DNA of 11,027 nt from Thermoplasmata archaeon (GTDB taxonomy: Archaea; Thermoplasmatota; Thermoplasmata; Thermoplasmatales; Thermoplasmataceae): the NCBI GenBank assembly GCA_021850745.1, contig JAJZKX010000034.1:1-11027 (forward strand), written 5' to 3'. A program made the translations under genes and the position numbers. The notes below the pieces were generated by a model. The model was not told the DNA's origin. It saw only the letters and a program-made list of their open reading frames with translations, and ran no database searches. Below are positions 5,266-11,027 of the stretch, one piece after another. Each line of letters opens with the position of its first letter. Position 1 is the first letter of the stretch.

Positions 5266-7192
5266 ACAAATCTATTGCCGCCTTTACTTCGTCAACTGAG
5301 GCAGAGTTTTCAAGGGTGCTTATGTCCCCAGGAAGCTGGTTCAGTGCCACAGCTTTAACAACTCGCCTCATGATTTTACCGCTCCTTGTCTTTGGCAGGG
5401 ATTTAACAACATGTATTTCCTCAGGGACGTAAATTGGGCCCAGTTCAGTCCTTATCCTTTTCCTGATGGAATTGACAACTTCCCCGTTCCCTTCATGGTC
5501 TTCCTTCACAACGACGAAGGCTACGATTACCTCGCCTTTCACTGGATCCGGCCTTCCAAACACAGCGGATTCTGCAACTTCAGGGGAAGCTATCAACGCA
5601 TCCTCGATCTCAATGGTACCCAGCCTGTGTCCGGAAACATTGAGGACCTCATCCGCTCTCCCAAGCAGCCAGTAGTATCCGTCCTTGTCCTTTATGGCGT
5701 AGTCTCCGCAGTAATACATTCCGGGATATTTGCTGAAATAGGTGCTCTTGAATCTCTCGGGATCATTGTTGAGCGTTATGAACATGCCTGGCCATGGCCT
5801 CTTGTATGCAATGTATCCCTTCTCGCCTGTCGGGACCTCATTTCCATGATCATCAAGTATAATCGGGACTACGCCAGGCATGGGGAAGGTTCCTGAGCCA
5901 GGTTTCAGTGGCGGAAGCCCCAGTGCCAGTGGCGGAGCGATCATGAACCCGCCTGTCTCAGTCTGCCAGTAAGTGTCGATAATGGGGCTGTTGGATTTGC
6001 CAATATGTTCATAGTACCATTTCCAGGCGGCAGGATTTATGGGCTCCCCCACAGTTCCAAGAACCCTAAGGGAATCGAGGTTGTGCTTTTCCGGATATTT
6101 TTCGCCGTACCTCATCAGAGTCCTGATTGCAGTGGGTGAAGTGTAAAGGAGGTTTACCCTGTATCGTTCAATGATTTCCCACATTCTGTCTGGTGCAGGG
6201 TATGTGATGGCACCTTCAAACATTATTGAAGTGAGGCCAAGGAAGAGGGGTGCAAATACGATATAGCTGTGCCCGGTAACCCATCCTATGTCTGCCGCGC
6301 ACCACCACCTGTCATCTTCTCCGGGGTTGAATGCCCATTTCAGGGTGTTTGCGACCCATACTGCATATCCGCCGTTTCCATGCACAGCACCTTTTGGCTT
6401 CCCTGTTGTTCCCGACGTGTAGAGAATGTATAGCGGATCATTTGCATCCATCCATTCGGGTTCAACGTATGTGATGGTTGAGCCAACAATATCGTGCCAC
6501 CATATATCCCTGCCTTCCTGCATCTGGATATCATGCTTCGTTCGCTGCACAACTACAACTGTTTCAACTGTGGAGGACTGCACTAAAGCTTCATCCACAA
6601 TTTCCTTGAGCCTGACGACTTTTCCGCCCCTGAATGCTCCATCAGCAGTGATAACAAGTCTGGCCTTAGAGTCATTTATTCTTTCCGCAAGGGCGCCGGC
6701 GCCAAATCCGGCAAAGACGAAAGTGAAAACTGCCCCTATCCTTGCAGCTGCAAGCATGGCAACAGGAGCCTCAAGGATCATTGGCAGGTAGATGACGATC
6801 CTGTCACCCTTCTTTATTCCGAGATCCAGAAGGGCCTTGGCAAAATTATTGACCCTGAGGTGAAGGCCGTCGTATGTAACGATCTTCTCTTCACCGTTTT
6901 CTGCAATCCAAATATATGCTGCCTTGTTGCGCCTGTTCCTGAGAAGATGCCGATCTAGGGCGTTGTAGGATGCGTTCAGTTTTCCTCCTGCAAACCATTT
7001 GTAAAACGGAGGATCACTCTCGTCAAGAACTTTATCCCACTTCCTGTGCCAGTCCAATATCTGAGCCTGGCTTTCCCAAAATTTTTCAGGGAAATTGATG
7101 GATTCAGAGTAGACTTGCTTGTATGATTCTATGCCGGGATGATAGGTTTCCTGTAAAGGTAAAGATCCAGTGCCGTCTGTTCTTTCAGCCAT
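5246..7192 (-). CDS. acs: Acetyl-CoA synthetase, AMP-forming
   Basis: This enzyme activates acetate with ATP and CoA to acetyl-CoA via acetyl-AMP. The 648 residues match the usual Acs length. Motifs in order: N-terminal Acs domain with FWESQAQILDWHRKWDKVL; RGGK (188-191), whose Arg contacts CoA; the P-loop YTSGTTGKPKG (258-268); DIGWVTGHSY (301-310); TVGEPINPAAW; YWQTETGG (408-415); the hinge GRADEVLNVSGHRLG (511-525); and PKTRSGKIMRR with catalytic K606. The four acetate-pocket residues known from bacterial Acs (Val, Thr, Val, Trp) all appear, at V305, T306, V381 and W409. Trp at the last place favours acetate or propionate over larger acids. K606 is the position acetylated in regulated bacterial Acs. 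The gene has its own leaderless-type promoter and is not joined to the pth2 operon upstream. Confidence 0.95.
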   Translation of the reverse strand: MAERTDGTGSLPLQETYHPGIESYKQVYSESINFPEKFWESQAQILDWHRKWDKVLDESDPPFYKWFAGGKLNASYNALDRHLLRNRRNKAAYIWIAENGEEKIVTYDGLHLRVNNFAKALLDLGIKKGDRIVIYLPMILEAPVAMLAAARIGAVFTFVFAGFGAGALAERINDSKARLVITADGAFRGGKVVRLKEIVDEALVQSSTVETVVVVQRTKHDIQMQEGRDIWWHDIVGSTITYVEPEWMDANDPLYILYTSGTTGKPKGAVHGNGGYAVWVANTLKWAFNPGEDDRWWCAADIGWVTGHSYIVFAPLFLGLTSIMFEGAITYPAPDRMWEIIERYRVNLLYTSPTAIRTLMRYGEKYPEKHNLDSLRVLGTVGEPINPAAWKWYYEHIGKSNSPIIDTYWQTETGGFMIAPPLALGLPPLKPGSGTFPMPGVVPIILDDHGNEVPTGEKGYIAYKRPWPGMFITLNNDPERFKSTYFSKYPGMYYCGDYAIKDKDGYYWLLGRADEVLNVSGHRLGTIEIEDALIASPEVAESAVFGRPDPVKGEVIVAFVVVKEDHEGNGEVVNSIRKRIRTELGPIYVPEEIHVVKSLPKTRSGKIMRRVVKAVALNQLPGDISTLENSASVDEVKAAIDLFRKETS

Positions 7193-7212
7193 TGGCGATC
7201 AAGAGTTTCACC

Positions 7213-7222
7213 ATATATTAAA
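7213..7222 (-). promoter_or_regulatory. TATA box of acs
   Basis: The minus strand reads TTTAATATAT, centred about 25 bases before the acs ATG, so a leaderless transcript is expected. It lies in the 67-base gap after pth2 and shows that acs has its own promoter. Confidence 0.6.
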
Positions 7223-7259
7223 GTTAACAGCTTTCCCCGCTAGGCGCAAATATAGGCAG

Positions 7260-7619
7260 TCAGAGCAGCGGGTACCCACCGGTTATGGGCTCGATGACTT
7301 CCTCTTCCACGGGGCCTATGCCCAGGCAGGTTGCTGTTCCAGGGGCGATCTGTGTCCGGCCTGCGTCGTTAACCAGTTCATTCACAATCCTAAGAGGTTC
7401 AATTTTGCGTTTAAGATCCATGAGGGCAGCTTCGTTCTCCACTCTTATGACTATCTTTTTCTGGCCACCTTTTAGCCATTCCTTGAAGAGCTTCTTCTCA
7501 TATTTCTCAGCCTTCAGGGCGCAACTTACTGCTGCATGTGCCGCCTGCGCAGCAATTTTCCCCTTGCCGAGGTCGAGGTCCTTCCGTACTGCAATGACCA
7601 TCTTTACGTTGTCTACCAT
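7260..7619 (-). CDS. pth: Peptidyl-tRNA hydrolase, archaeal/eukaryotic type (Pth2)
   Basis: Pth2 frees tRNA from peptidyl-tRNA dropped by stalled ribosomes. The 119-residue protein is the normal single-domain length. It shows the signature [15 protein letters not shown] at residues 17-31, the mixed alpha/beta core, [12 protein letters not shown] at 84-95 with the conserved D85 and T89, and the C-terminal CLGIGPV strand. It is unrelated in fold to bacterial Pth. The gene is last of a three-gene operon: its ATG overlaps the final 7 bases of carS, so translation is probably coupled. A second in-frame ATG at 7601 (M7, MVIAVRKDL) would also give a complete domain; the first is chosen because of the overlap. 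The link between Pth2 and lipid synthesis seems to be shared transcription, not a shared pathway. Confidence 0.95.
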   Translation of the reverse strand: MVDNVKMVIAVRKDLDLGKGKIAAQAAHAAVSCALKAEKYEKKLFKEWLKGGQKKIVIRVENEAALMDLKRKIEPLRIVNELVNDAGRTQIAPGTATCLGIGPVEEEVIEPITGGYPLL

Positions 7620-8176
7620 GGGACATCCTTTTTCTTCATCTTATACCCGATAATGTTGACTGCCCTGTGAAGCGGTGGTGTAATTACAAGAATTGCGATT
7701 GCACCTATAATATTTCCATAGTAAGCCATGAAGAAGCTTCTTGAGAAAATAATCAGGAACAGGAATGAGACAAGCACAAATGGCCACTGGTCAAGGAGCG
7801 AACCCTTTCCTCCTCTCTGAATGCCAATTCTCCTTTTTATGAAGGAGCCAGTAACATCTCCAGTTAGCGAGCCGAAAGACATCGCAAGAAGGGTGATAAG
7901 AATTGCGGGAAAGGTGTTTCCATAAGAGAAAGAACCGGAAATTCCAAAAAGCAGGAAAATGCCAGTAAGCAAAAAGCCAGAGATAACCCCAATAAGTGAG
8001 CCGCCGAAATAGCCTGTCCAAGTTTTGCCGTCTCCGAAGATCCGCTTTCCATCAAAGAAGTTCCTTCCCCCATCCATGGTGAAATGCCCTCCTGTTATGA
8101 CCGCTGCTGGATTGGCTATGAAGCCGGGAATAAACAGGACGAAAGCCTCAATTATGGAGAGCGGGATGTTAAGCAT
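7613..8176 (-). CDS. carS: CDP-archaeol synthase (CTP:2,3-di-O-geranylgeranyl-sn-glycerol-1-phosphate cytidylyltransferase)
   Basis: CarS (formerly DUF46) is the membrane enzyme that activates unsaturated archaetidic acid with CTP, giving CDP-archaeol for polar head-group attachment. The 187-residue protein has several membrane helices (about 5-25, 57-79, 87-105, 131-149, 152-168). It carries the family blocks [10 protein letters not shown] (21-30), [14 protein letters not shown] (42-55), [11 protein letters not shown] (106-116), LLDQWPF (127-133) and the C-terminal TPPLHRAVN with VPW at the end. The GD-x3-SF-x-KRR and LLDQ segments correspond to the CdsA-like nucleotide and metal site. Its start overlaps the 3' end of the XRE-CBS gene by 8 bases, and its stop lies inside the pth2 start, so the operon is tightly packed. 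It marks the organism as an archaeon. Confidence 0.95.
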   Translation of the reverse strand: MLNIPLSIIEAFVLFIPGFIANPAAVITGGHFTMDGGRNFFDGKRIFGDGKTWTGYFGGSLIGVISGFLLTGIFLLFGISGSFSYGNTFPAILITLLAMSFGSLTGDVTGSFIKRRIGIQRGGKGSLLDQWPFVLVSFLFLIIFSRSFFMAYYGNIIGAIAILVITPPLHRAVNIIGYKMKKKDVPW

Positions 8177-8747
8177 ACTCTTCTACAGCTTTGAGAATAT
8201 CCGCTTTGGTTATAATTCCCTTTAGTTCTCCCCCGTCCACTATAAGAACTGCATTTGAATATTTCAGGAGAGGGTAGATCATGGAAATGGGGGAACCTTT
8301 GTCCAGCTGGGGGAGTGTTACGCCCATTACCTTCCTGACAATGAGTGACCTTAGAGAATCTGGTGTGGCTCCCTTAAGCAGCATATCATTGATGTCGGTT
8401 TCCGACACGCTGCCTATTACCTTCCCATCCATTGTAACAACCGGAAGCTGTGAGAAGCCTTTTTCCCTCATGGTGTTCAGGGCGGAAATTATGGAATCCG
8501 TGGGGTAGCAGGTTAAGACAGAGGTGCTCATGATTTTCTCAGCAGTAATGTCAATTGCGTTGGCTTTCTGGCCAGTCTTATTAAGGTATTCAAAAATCTT
8601 TCTGACCTTGTCATAGGTGGGATTGATGCTTCCTTTTTCTAAGCGGGCTATATAGGACTGGCTTACCCCGCTGATCTTTGCCAGCTCTTTCTGGCTGATG
8701 CCAAGGTTCTTCCTCATCTTCCTGAGTTCCTCAATGGAAGGCAACAT
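8169..8747 (-). CDS. XRE-type transcriptional regulator with a C-terminal CBS pair
   Basis: Residues 4-58 are a Cro/C1-type helix-turn-helix: [20 protein letters not shown] then [21 protein letters not shown]. The second helix-turn segment is the DNA reader. Residues 69-122 ([19 protein letters not shown] through [12 protein letters not shown]) and 137-190 ([19 protein letters not shown] through [11 protein letters not shown]) are two CBS motifs forming one Bateman module. Such modules usually bind adenosine nucleotides or S-adenosylmethionine. The architecture is a known archaeal regulator class. It is the first gene of an operon with carS and pth2, overlapping carS by 8 bases, so it may sense nucleotide state and autoregulate this operon; that is inference. 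An upstream in-frame ATG runs into TGA after one codon, so the ATG at 8747 is the start. Confidence 0.9.
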   Translation of the reverse strand: MLPSIEELRKMRKNLGISQKELAKISGVSQSYIARLEKGSINPTYDKVRKIFEYLNKTGQKANAIDITAEKIMSTSVLTCYPTDSIISALNTMREKGFSQLPVVTMDGKVIGSVSETDINDMLLKGATPDSLRSLIVRKVMGVTLPQLDKGSPISMIYPLLKYSNAVLIVDGGELKGIITKADILKAVEEYA

Positions 8748-8761
8748 CTTCTCACGCCATT

Positions 8762-8802
8762 TATTACTAATATATAAAAAGTAGTGGTGCCAGCTATTAC
8801 TA
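8762..8802. promoter_or_regulatory. Operon promoter of XRE-CBS/carS/pth2 flanked by 8-bp direct repeats
   Basis: The minus-strand TATA box TTTTTATATA (8771-8780) is centred about 28 bases before the ATG at 8747. Two identical 8-mers, TATTACTA on the plus strand, lie at 8762-8769 and 8795-8802. They flank the TATA box in the same orientation, 33 bp apart, about three helical turns. Placement suggests operator sites, perhaps for the encoded XRE protein, but short AT-rich repeats can arise by chance. Confidence 0.45.
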
Positions 8803-8843
8803 TAGATAATAAAATAACATGCACTTTTCTAACATCGAATGGG

Positions 8844-8857
8844 TTTTTTTCTATTTC
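8844..8857 (+). terminator. T-tract in the divergent intergenic region
   Basis: Seven Ts followed by CTATTT occur on the plus strand in the 185-base gap between the divergent XRE-CBS and membrane-protein genes. No plus-strand gene ends nearby. It could stop stray transcription before the membrane-protein promoter, or be mere AT-rich spacer. Nothing else convincing lies in this gap apart from the two promoters. Confidence 0.25.
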
Positions 8858-8905
8858 CCTGGAGAATTATAACAACAGCTCTAAAATTACGCATATACCA
8901 TCTAA

Positions 8906-8911
8906 TTTATA
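8906..8911 (+). promoter_or_regulatory. TATA box deciding the membrane-protein start
   Basis: TTTATA is centred about 25 bases before TTG at 8933, which fits a leaderless start there. The in-frame GTG at 8912 touches the TATA box and would lie upstream of the transcription start. Confidence 0.5.
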
Positions 8912-8932
8912 GTGAGATGCATTTTACCTTTA

Positions 8933-9697
8933 TTGAACATAAACAAGCAGTGGATCTATGACAACAACAAGCTCATGGCTCCCCTTTTAGCTATAGCATT
9001 CTCATCTCTGGCGAGCCTGCTTGCCATATACACTGTAATAGACCTGATCTTTGTCCTGGTTCCTGCAGTAACATTCTTTACATTCCATTACACAAAGCTT
9101 TACAAGCTCAAACTGAGGCTTCTCGGCAGCCTGATAGTTTTCATCGTAGTGGTTTTCATAACTGCAGGGGTTGCAACAAATATTGTCTATGTGGCACACC
9201 CAACTTACGAGACTCAGCTTCTTAATGTCAATGGAAACCTTACAGGCAACATCGTGCTTGCATCCGTAACCCCGTATACCGGAAGCTCCTCTTCCTATAC
9301 ATTCCAGTTCTACATAACTCCAAACGGGACCCTTGACTACAACTCCATCAACCTGAACATCCAGTTGCTTGGAGGAAGAACCATAGTAGTTCCATATTCA
9401 CAGATGACAAATTCAACATACTCCGGCAACAGTACTGTAAAACTGACATATTCAACCCCGCTCTCCGCAGGCATATATACCTACAACCTCACTGCACAGG
9501 GAAATACCCCTCTTCACACCCCTGGCATCAACGGCCCATTCAATGTATCTCCGCTGACTTTCTATATTGACATTCTTCCTACATATGCAGTCTACTACAC
9601 CATAATCTATGAGTTGATTTTCCTGGTTGGGGTATTCATTGCACGGAGCATGACCAGCGCCAGAAGGTACAGGCAGCCGCAACAGCCTCAGCATTAA
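8933..9697 (+). CDS. Membrane-anchored probable surface glycoprotein, unknown function
   Basis: The family is not recognised. From TTG at 8933 the protein is 254 residues. Hydrophobic helices lie near 17-53 (probably two), 64-87 and 217-237, with a Lys/Arg-rich loop at 55-63 and a basic, Gln-rich C-terminal tail (SARRYRQPQQPQH). Between helices 3 and 4, residues 88-216 form a Ser/Thr/Asn/Tyr-rich, strand-like domain with six N-glycosylation sequons (N102, N131, N160, N166, N185, N204). By the positive-inside rule both basic segments are cytoplasmic and this domain faces outside, as expected for a surface glycoprotein of a wall-less acidophile. The start is uncertain: GTG at 8912 abuts the TATA box, TTG at 8933 has leaderless spacing, and the first ATG, at 8975, keeps all helices. 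It stands alone on the plus strand. Confidence 0.75.
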   Translation: MNINKQWIYDNNKLMAPLLAIAFSSLASLLAIYTVIDLIFVLVPAVTFFTFHYTKLYKLKLRLLGSLIVFIVVVFITAGVATNIVYVAHPTYETQLLNVNGNLTGNIVLASVTPYTGSSSSYTFQFYITPNGTLDYNSINLNIQLLGGRTIVVPYSQMTNSTYSGNSTVKLTYSTPLSAGIYTYNLTAQGNTPLHTPGINGPFNVSPLTFYIDILPTYAVYYTIIYELIFLVGVFIARSMTSARRYRQPQQPQH

Positions 9698-9755
9698 AAA
9701 TCTAGAAGGAACATAAAAGGAGGTTTCTCTTCACTTTTCATGCGAAACAATACTG

Positions 9756-9796
9756 GAAACCTTTAAATTAATATTATATGTATATAACTAGGTGAT
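9756..9796 (+). promoter_or_regulatory. Promoter and ribosome-binding site of the DUF1059 gene
   Basis: GAAACCTTTAAATTA (9756-9770) looks like a BRE plus TATA element. AGGTGAT at 9790-9796 is a good archaeal Shine-Dalgarno 3 bases before the ATG at 9800. A short leader of about 8-11 bases follows from this pairing. Closer AT-rich TATA candidates (9774-9788) would give a leaderless start instead. Confidence 0.45.
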
Positions 9797-9799
9797 AAA

Positions 9800-9985
9800 A
9801 TGGCCAAGTATCAGTTCAAGTGCAAAGAGATAGGCATGGATTGTGACTTCCAGGTTACTGGAAAGGAGGCCGCAGACCTTATACCGCAGATAGCTGAACA
9901 CGCAAAGACCGAACACCAGCTGGATGAGATCAGCGACGACCTGAAGGAAAAAATTAACAGTTCTATTAAAAGAAAATTATTCTGA
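9800..9985 (+). CDS. DUF1059 family small metal-binding-like protein
   Basis: The 61-residue protein matches the DUF1059 pattern seen in archaea and bacteria. C8 and C15 lie in FKCKEIGMDCDFQVTG, and H34 and H39 in AEHAKTEHQ, followed by a helical, charged tail. The two Cys and two His are suitably arranged to bind one zinc or similar metal. The family has been described as predicted small metal-binding proteins without a proven role. There is no signal peptide, so it should be cytoplasmic. It sits alone between the membrane glycoprotein gene and the AbrB-PhoU gene, all on the plus strand, with gaps of about 100 and 90 bases. Its clear Shine-Dalgarno contrasts with the leaderless look of its neighbours and may mean high or regulated expression. 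Confidence 0.85.
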   Translation: MAKYQFKCKEIGMDCDFQVTGKEAADLIPQIAEHAKTEHQLDEISDDLKEKINSSIKRKLF

Positions 9986-10017
9986 GCCAGATTGCCGGAA
10001 ATCTATAGAGGCACGTC

Positions 10018-10058
10018 CTATATATAGTATATAGAGGTAAATAGTATACTATATATAG
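10018..10058. repeat. 14-bp-arm inverted repeat over the AbrB-PhoU promoter
   Basis: CTATATATAGTATA (10018-10031) and TATACTATATATAG (10045-10058) are exact reverse complements separated by 13 bases. Each arm contains the 10-bp palindrome CTATATATAG. The right-hand copy is centred about 26 bases before ATG 10079 and is the probable TATA box. An AT-rich perfect repeat laid over a promoter suggests an operator or a bidirectional promoter. Confidence 0.65.
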
Positions 10059-10078
10059 CCTAATCAGATATTATGAAA

Positions 10079-11027
10079 ATGGCAGCATATACAAGACGTA
10101 TACAGCTTACCGGAGGATCCACATATATAATTTCACTCCCCTCCAAATGGATCAGGGAAAACAGGCTGGAGAAGGGGAGCGAACTCTCAATTGATGAAAC
10201 AAACGGGAACCTTCTCATATCTCAGGCTTCACAGGGGAAGAACGAGCTTGTGAAAACGATAAACTTAGAGGGAAAGGTTGACCTGGACAATTTCCAGAGG
10301 GCCCTGACTTCACTCTATATAGCAGATTTTGACACACTTGTGATCAGGAGTTCACAGTACATTGACGACAGCCTTCGGGAGACAGTGAAGAAGTTCTCAA
10401 GGCTTGTCATGGGTGTGGAAATTTTCGAGGAATCCTCCAGGACAATAGTGCTGCAGAATGTGCTTGACACAAGTTCATTCCCCATGGCCAATGCGGTAAG
10501 AAGGATGAGCCTCAATGTTGAGACCATGCTTGGCGATGTAATCAAGGGAATTGAGGACAACGATACAAAGCTGCTGGAGAGTGTCATTAGCAGGGATGAT
10601 GACGTGGACAGGTACCAGCTTTATGTTTATAGAATGGTAAACAGAAGGAAGAATGAGGCCGAAAACAGCATTTATTACCTAATCTTCTCAAGGATATTAG
10701 AAAGGATAGCGGACCACGCGGTTAATATCTGCAGAATATGGACATCCGGTGAACACAAACGGGATGATGGCAAGGCCGCAATAGTGGAATTCATGAAGAA
10801 AGCAACTTACCTTTACAATTCTTCAGTCGAATCATTCTATGCAAAGAAGTTTGAATTACTCAACTCCATCATATCAAAGAAACCAGTCTTCATCGAGGAA
10901 AAACAGGCCCTGATGGAAGGTGCCGCTGACTCTGATTTTTCACACTACACATCATCCATTTCAGAGGAAGCCCTGAGGGTGGCACTTTATGCCACGGATA
11001 TCGCGGAACTTGCAATGGACCTTATCC
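10079..11027 (+). CDS. PhoU-family protein with N-terminal AbrB-like DNA-binding domain (C-terminus beyond right edge)
   Basis: The 316 visible residues begin with a swapped-hairpin AbrB/SpoVT domain: RRIQLTGGSTYIISLPSKW then IRENRLEKGSELSIDE and LLIS, to about residue 50. After a linker of mixed strands, the region from about 135 on is helical and PhoU-like, with ANAVRRMSLNVETMLGDVI, a SRDDDVDRYQLYVYRMVNR stretch, and LERIADHAVNICRIW near 215-230. ERIADHAVNI corresponds to the metal-binding E-R-x2-D-x2-x-N signature of PhoU helices. This fusion is a known archaeal form, thought to regulate phosphate uptake. No Pst transporter gene is visible here. ATG 10079 is chosen because the TATA box is 26 bases upstream; ATG 10073, two codons earlier, is possible. 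The reading frame stays open to the window edge. Confidence 0.9.
   Translation, partial: MAAYTRRIQLTGGSTYIISLPSKWIRENRLEKGSELSIDETNGNLLISQASQGKNELVKTINLEGKVDLDNFQRALTSLYIADFDTLVIRSSQYIDDSLRETVKKFSRLVMGVEIFEESSRTIVLQNVLDTSSFPMANAVRRMSLNVETMLGDVIKGIEDNDTKLLESVISRDDDVDRYQLYVYRMVNRRKNEAENSIYYLIFSRILERIADHAVNICRIWTSGEHKRDDGKAAIVEFMKKATYLYNSSVESFYAKKFELLNSIISKKPVFIEEKQALMEGAADSDFSHYTSSISEEALRVALYATDIAELAMDLI

Noticed and set aside
5411..5896. A 161-codon plus-strand open frame opposite acs.
   Set aside because: It is an antisense shadow of the highly conserved acs coding sequence, with no promoter or recognisable domain.
8917..8961. A 14-codon ATG open frame (MHFTFIEHKQAVDL) upstream of and overlapping the membrane-protein start, possibly a leader peptide.
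   Set aside because: It lies around the inferred transcription start near 8933, so its ATG is probably not transcribed, and nothing supports its translation.
9741..9749. TGCGAAACA occurs here, upstream of the DUF1059 gene, and at 1263-1271 inside the inverted repeat before the DUF981 gene, suggesting a shared regulator site.
   Set aside because: One shared 9-mer between two intergenic regions is expected by chance in 11 kb, and the copy here lacks the dyad arms seen at 1257-1281.
1..11027. CRISPR arrays, insertion sequences, integrases, tRNA and rRNA genes.
   Set aside because: No regularly spaced repeats, transposase or integrase motifs, or tRNA cloverleaf and rRNA sequence were seen; the repeats present are isolated dyads near promoters and gene ends.

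Overview
The window looks like ordinary chromosome from a Thermoplasmatales-type archaeon (Thermoplasma/Ferroplasma relatives and uncultured 'plasma' lineages). Reasons: CarS, which makes the CDP-archaeol precursor of ether lipids; an archaeal type II methionine aminopeptidase; Pth2; a PhoU protein with an N-terminal AbrB-like domain; a DUF1059 protein; a DUF981 membrane protein; many AGG/AGA arginine and ATA isoleucine codons; and TATA boxes centred about 25-28 bases before the start codon of many genes, which implies leaderless mRNAs. Base composition is moderate and even. I see no rRNA, tRNA, CRISPR array, insertion sequence or integrase. Genus and species cannot be fixed from the sequence.

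Layout. Bases 1-2343 are five minus-strand genes: the N-terminus of electron transfer flavoprotein beta (cut by the left edge), a 64-residue zinc-ribbon-like protein, a DUF981 six-helix membrane protein, a ribbon-helix-helix (RHH) regulator with an unrecognised C-terminal domain, and a small Rieske ferredoxin. Bases 2448-5233 hold map (+), tmk (-, overlapping map tail to tail) and an MFS transporter (+). Bases 5246-7192 are an AMP-forming acetyl-CoA synthetase (-), convergent with the transporter. Bases 7260-8747 are a tightly overlapping minus-strand operon: XRE-CBS regulator, carS, pth2. Bases 8933-11027 are plus-strand: a probable surface membrane glycoprotein, a DUF1059 protein, and an AbrB-PhoU regulator cut by the right edge.

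How the genes relate. Most are housekeeping: N-terminal Met removal, dTTP synthesis, acetate activation, peptidyl-tRNA recycling, archaeal lipid activation and electron transfer. The accessory character lies in three DNA-binding regulators (RHH, XRE-CBS, AbrB-PhoU), each next to conspicuous inverted or direct repeats. The strongest non-coding signals are the stacked palindromes at 1257-1312, the 14-bp-arm inverted repeat wrapped around the promoter of the AbrB-PhoU gene at 10018-10058, and a perfect hairpin containing the acs stop codon at 5246-5265. I found no clearly novel multi-gene system. The best candidate for something undescribed is the RHH regulator with its C-terminal domain, its palindromes and the flanking DUF981 and Rieske genes.
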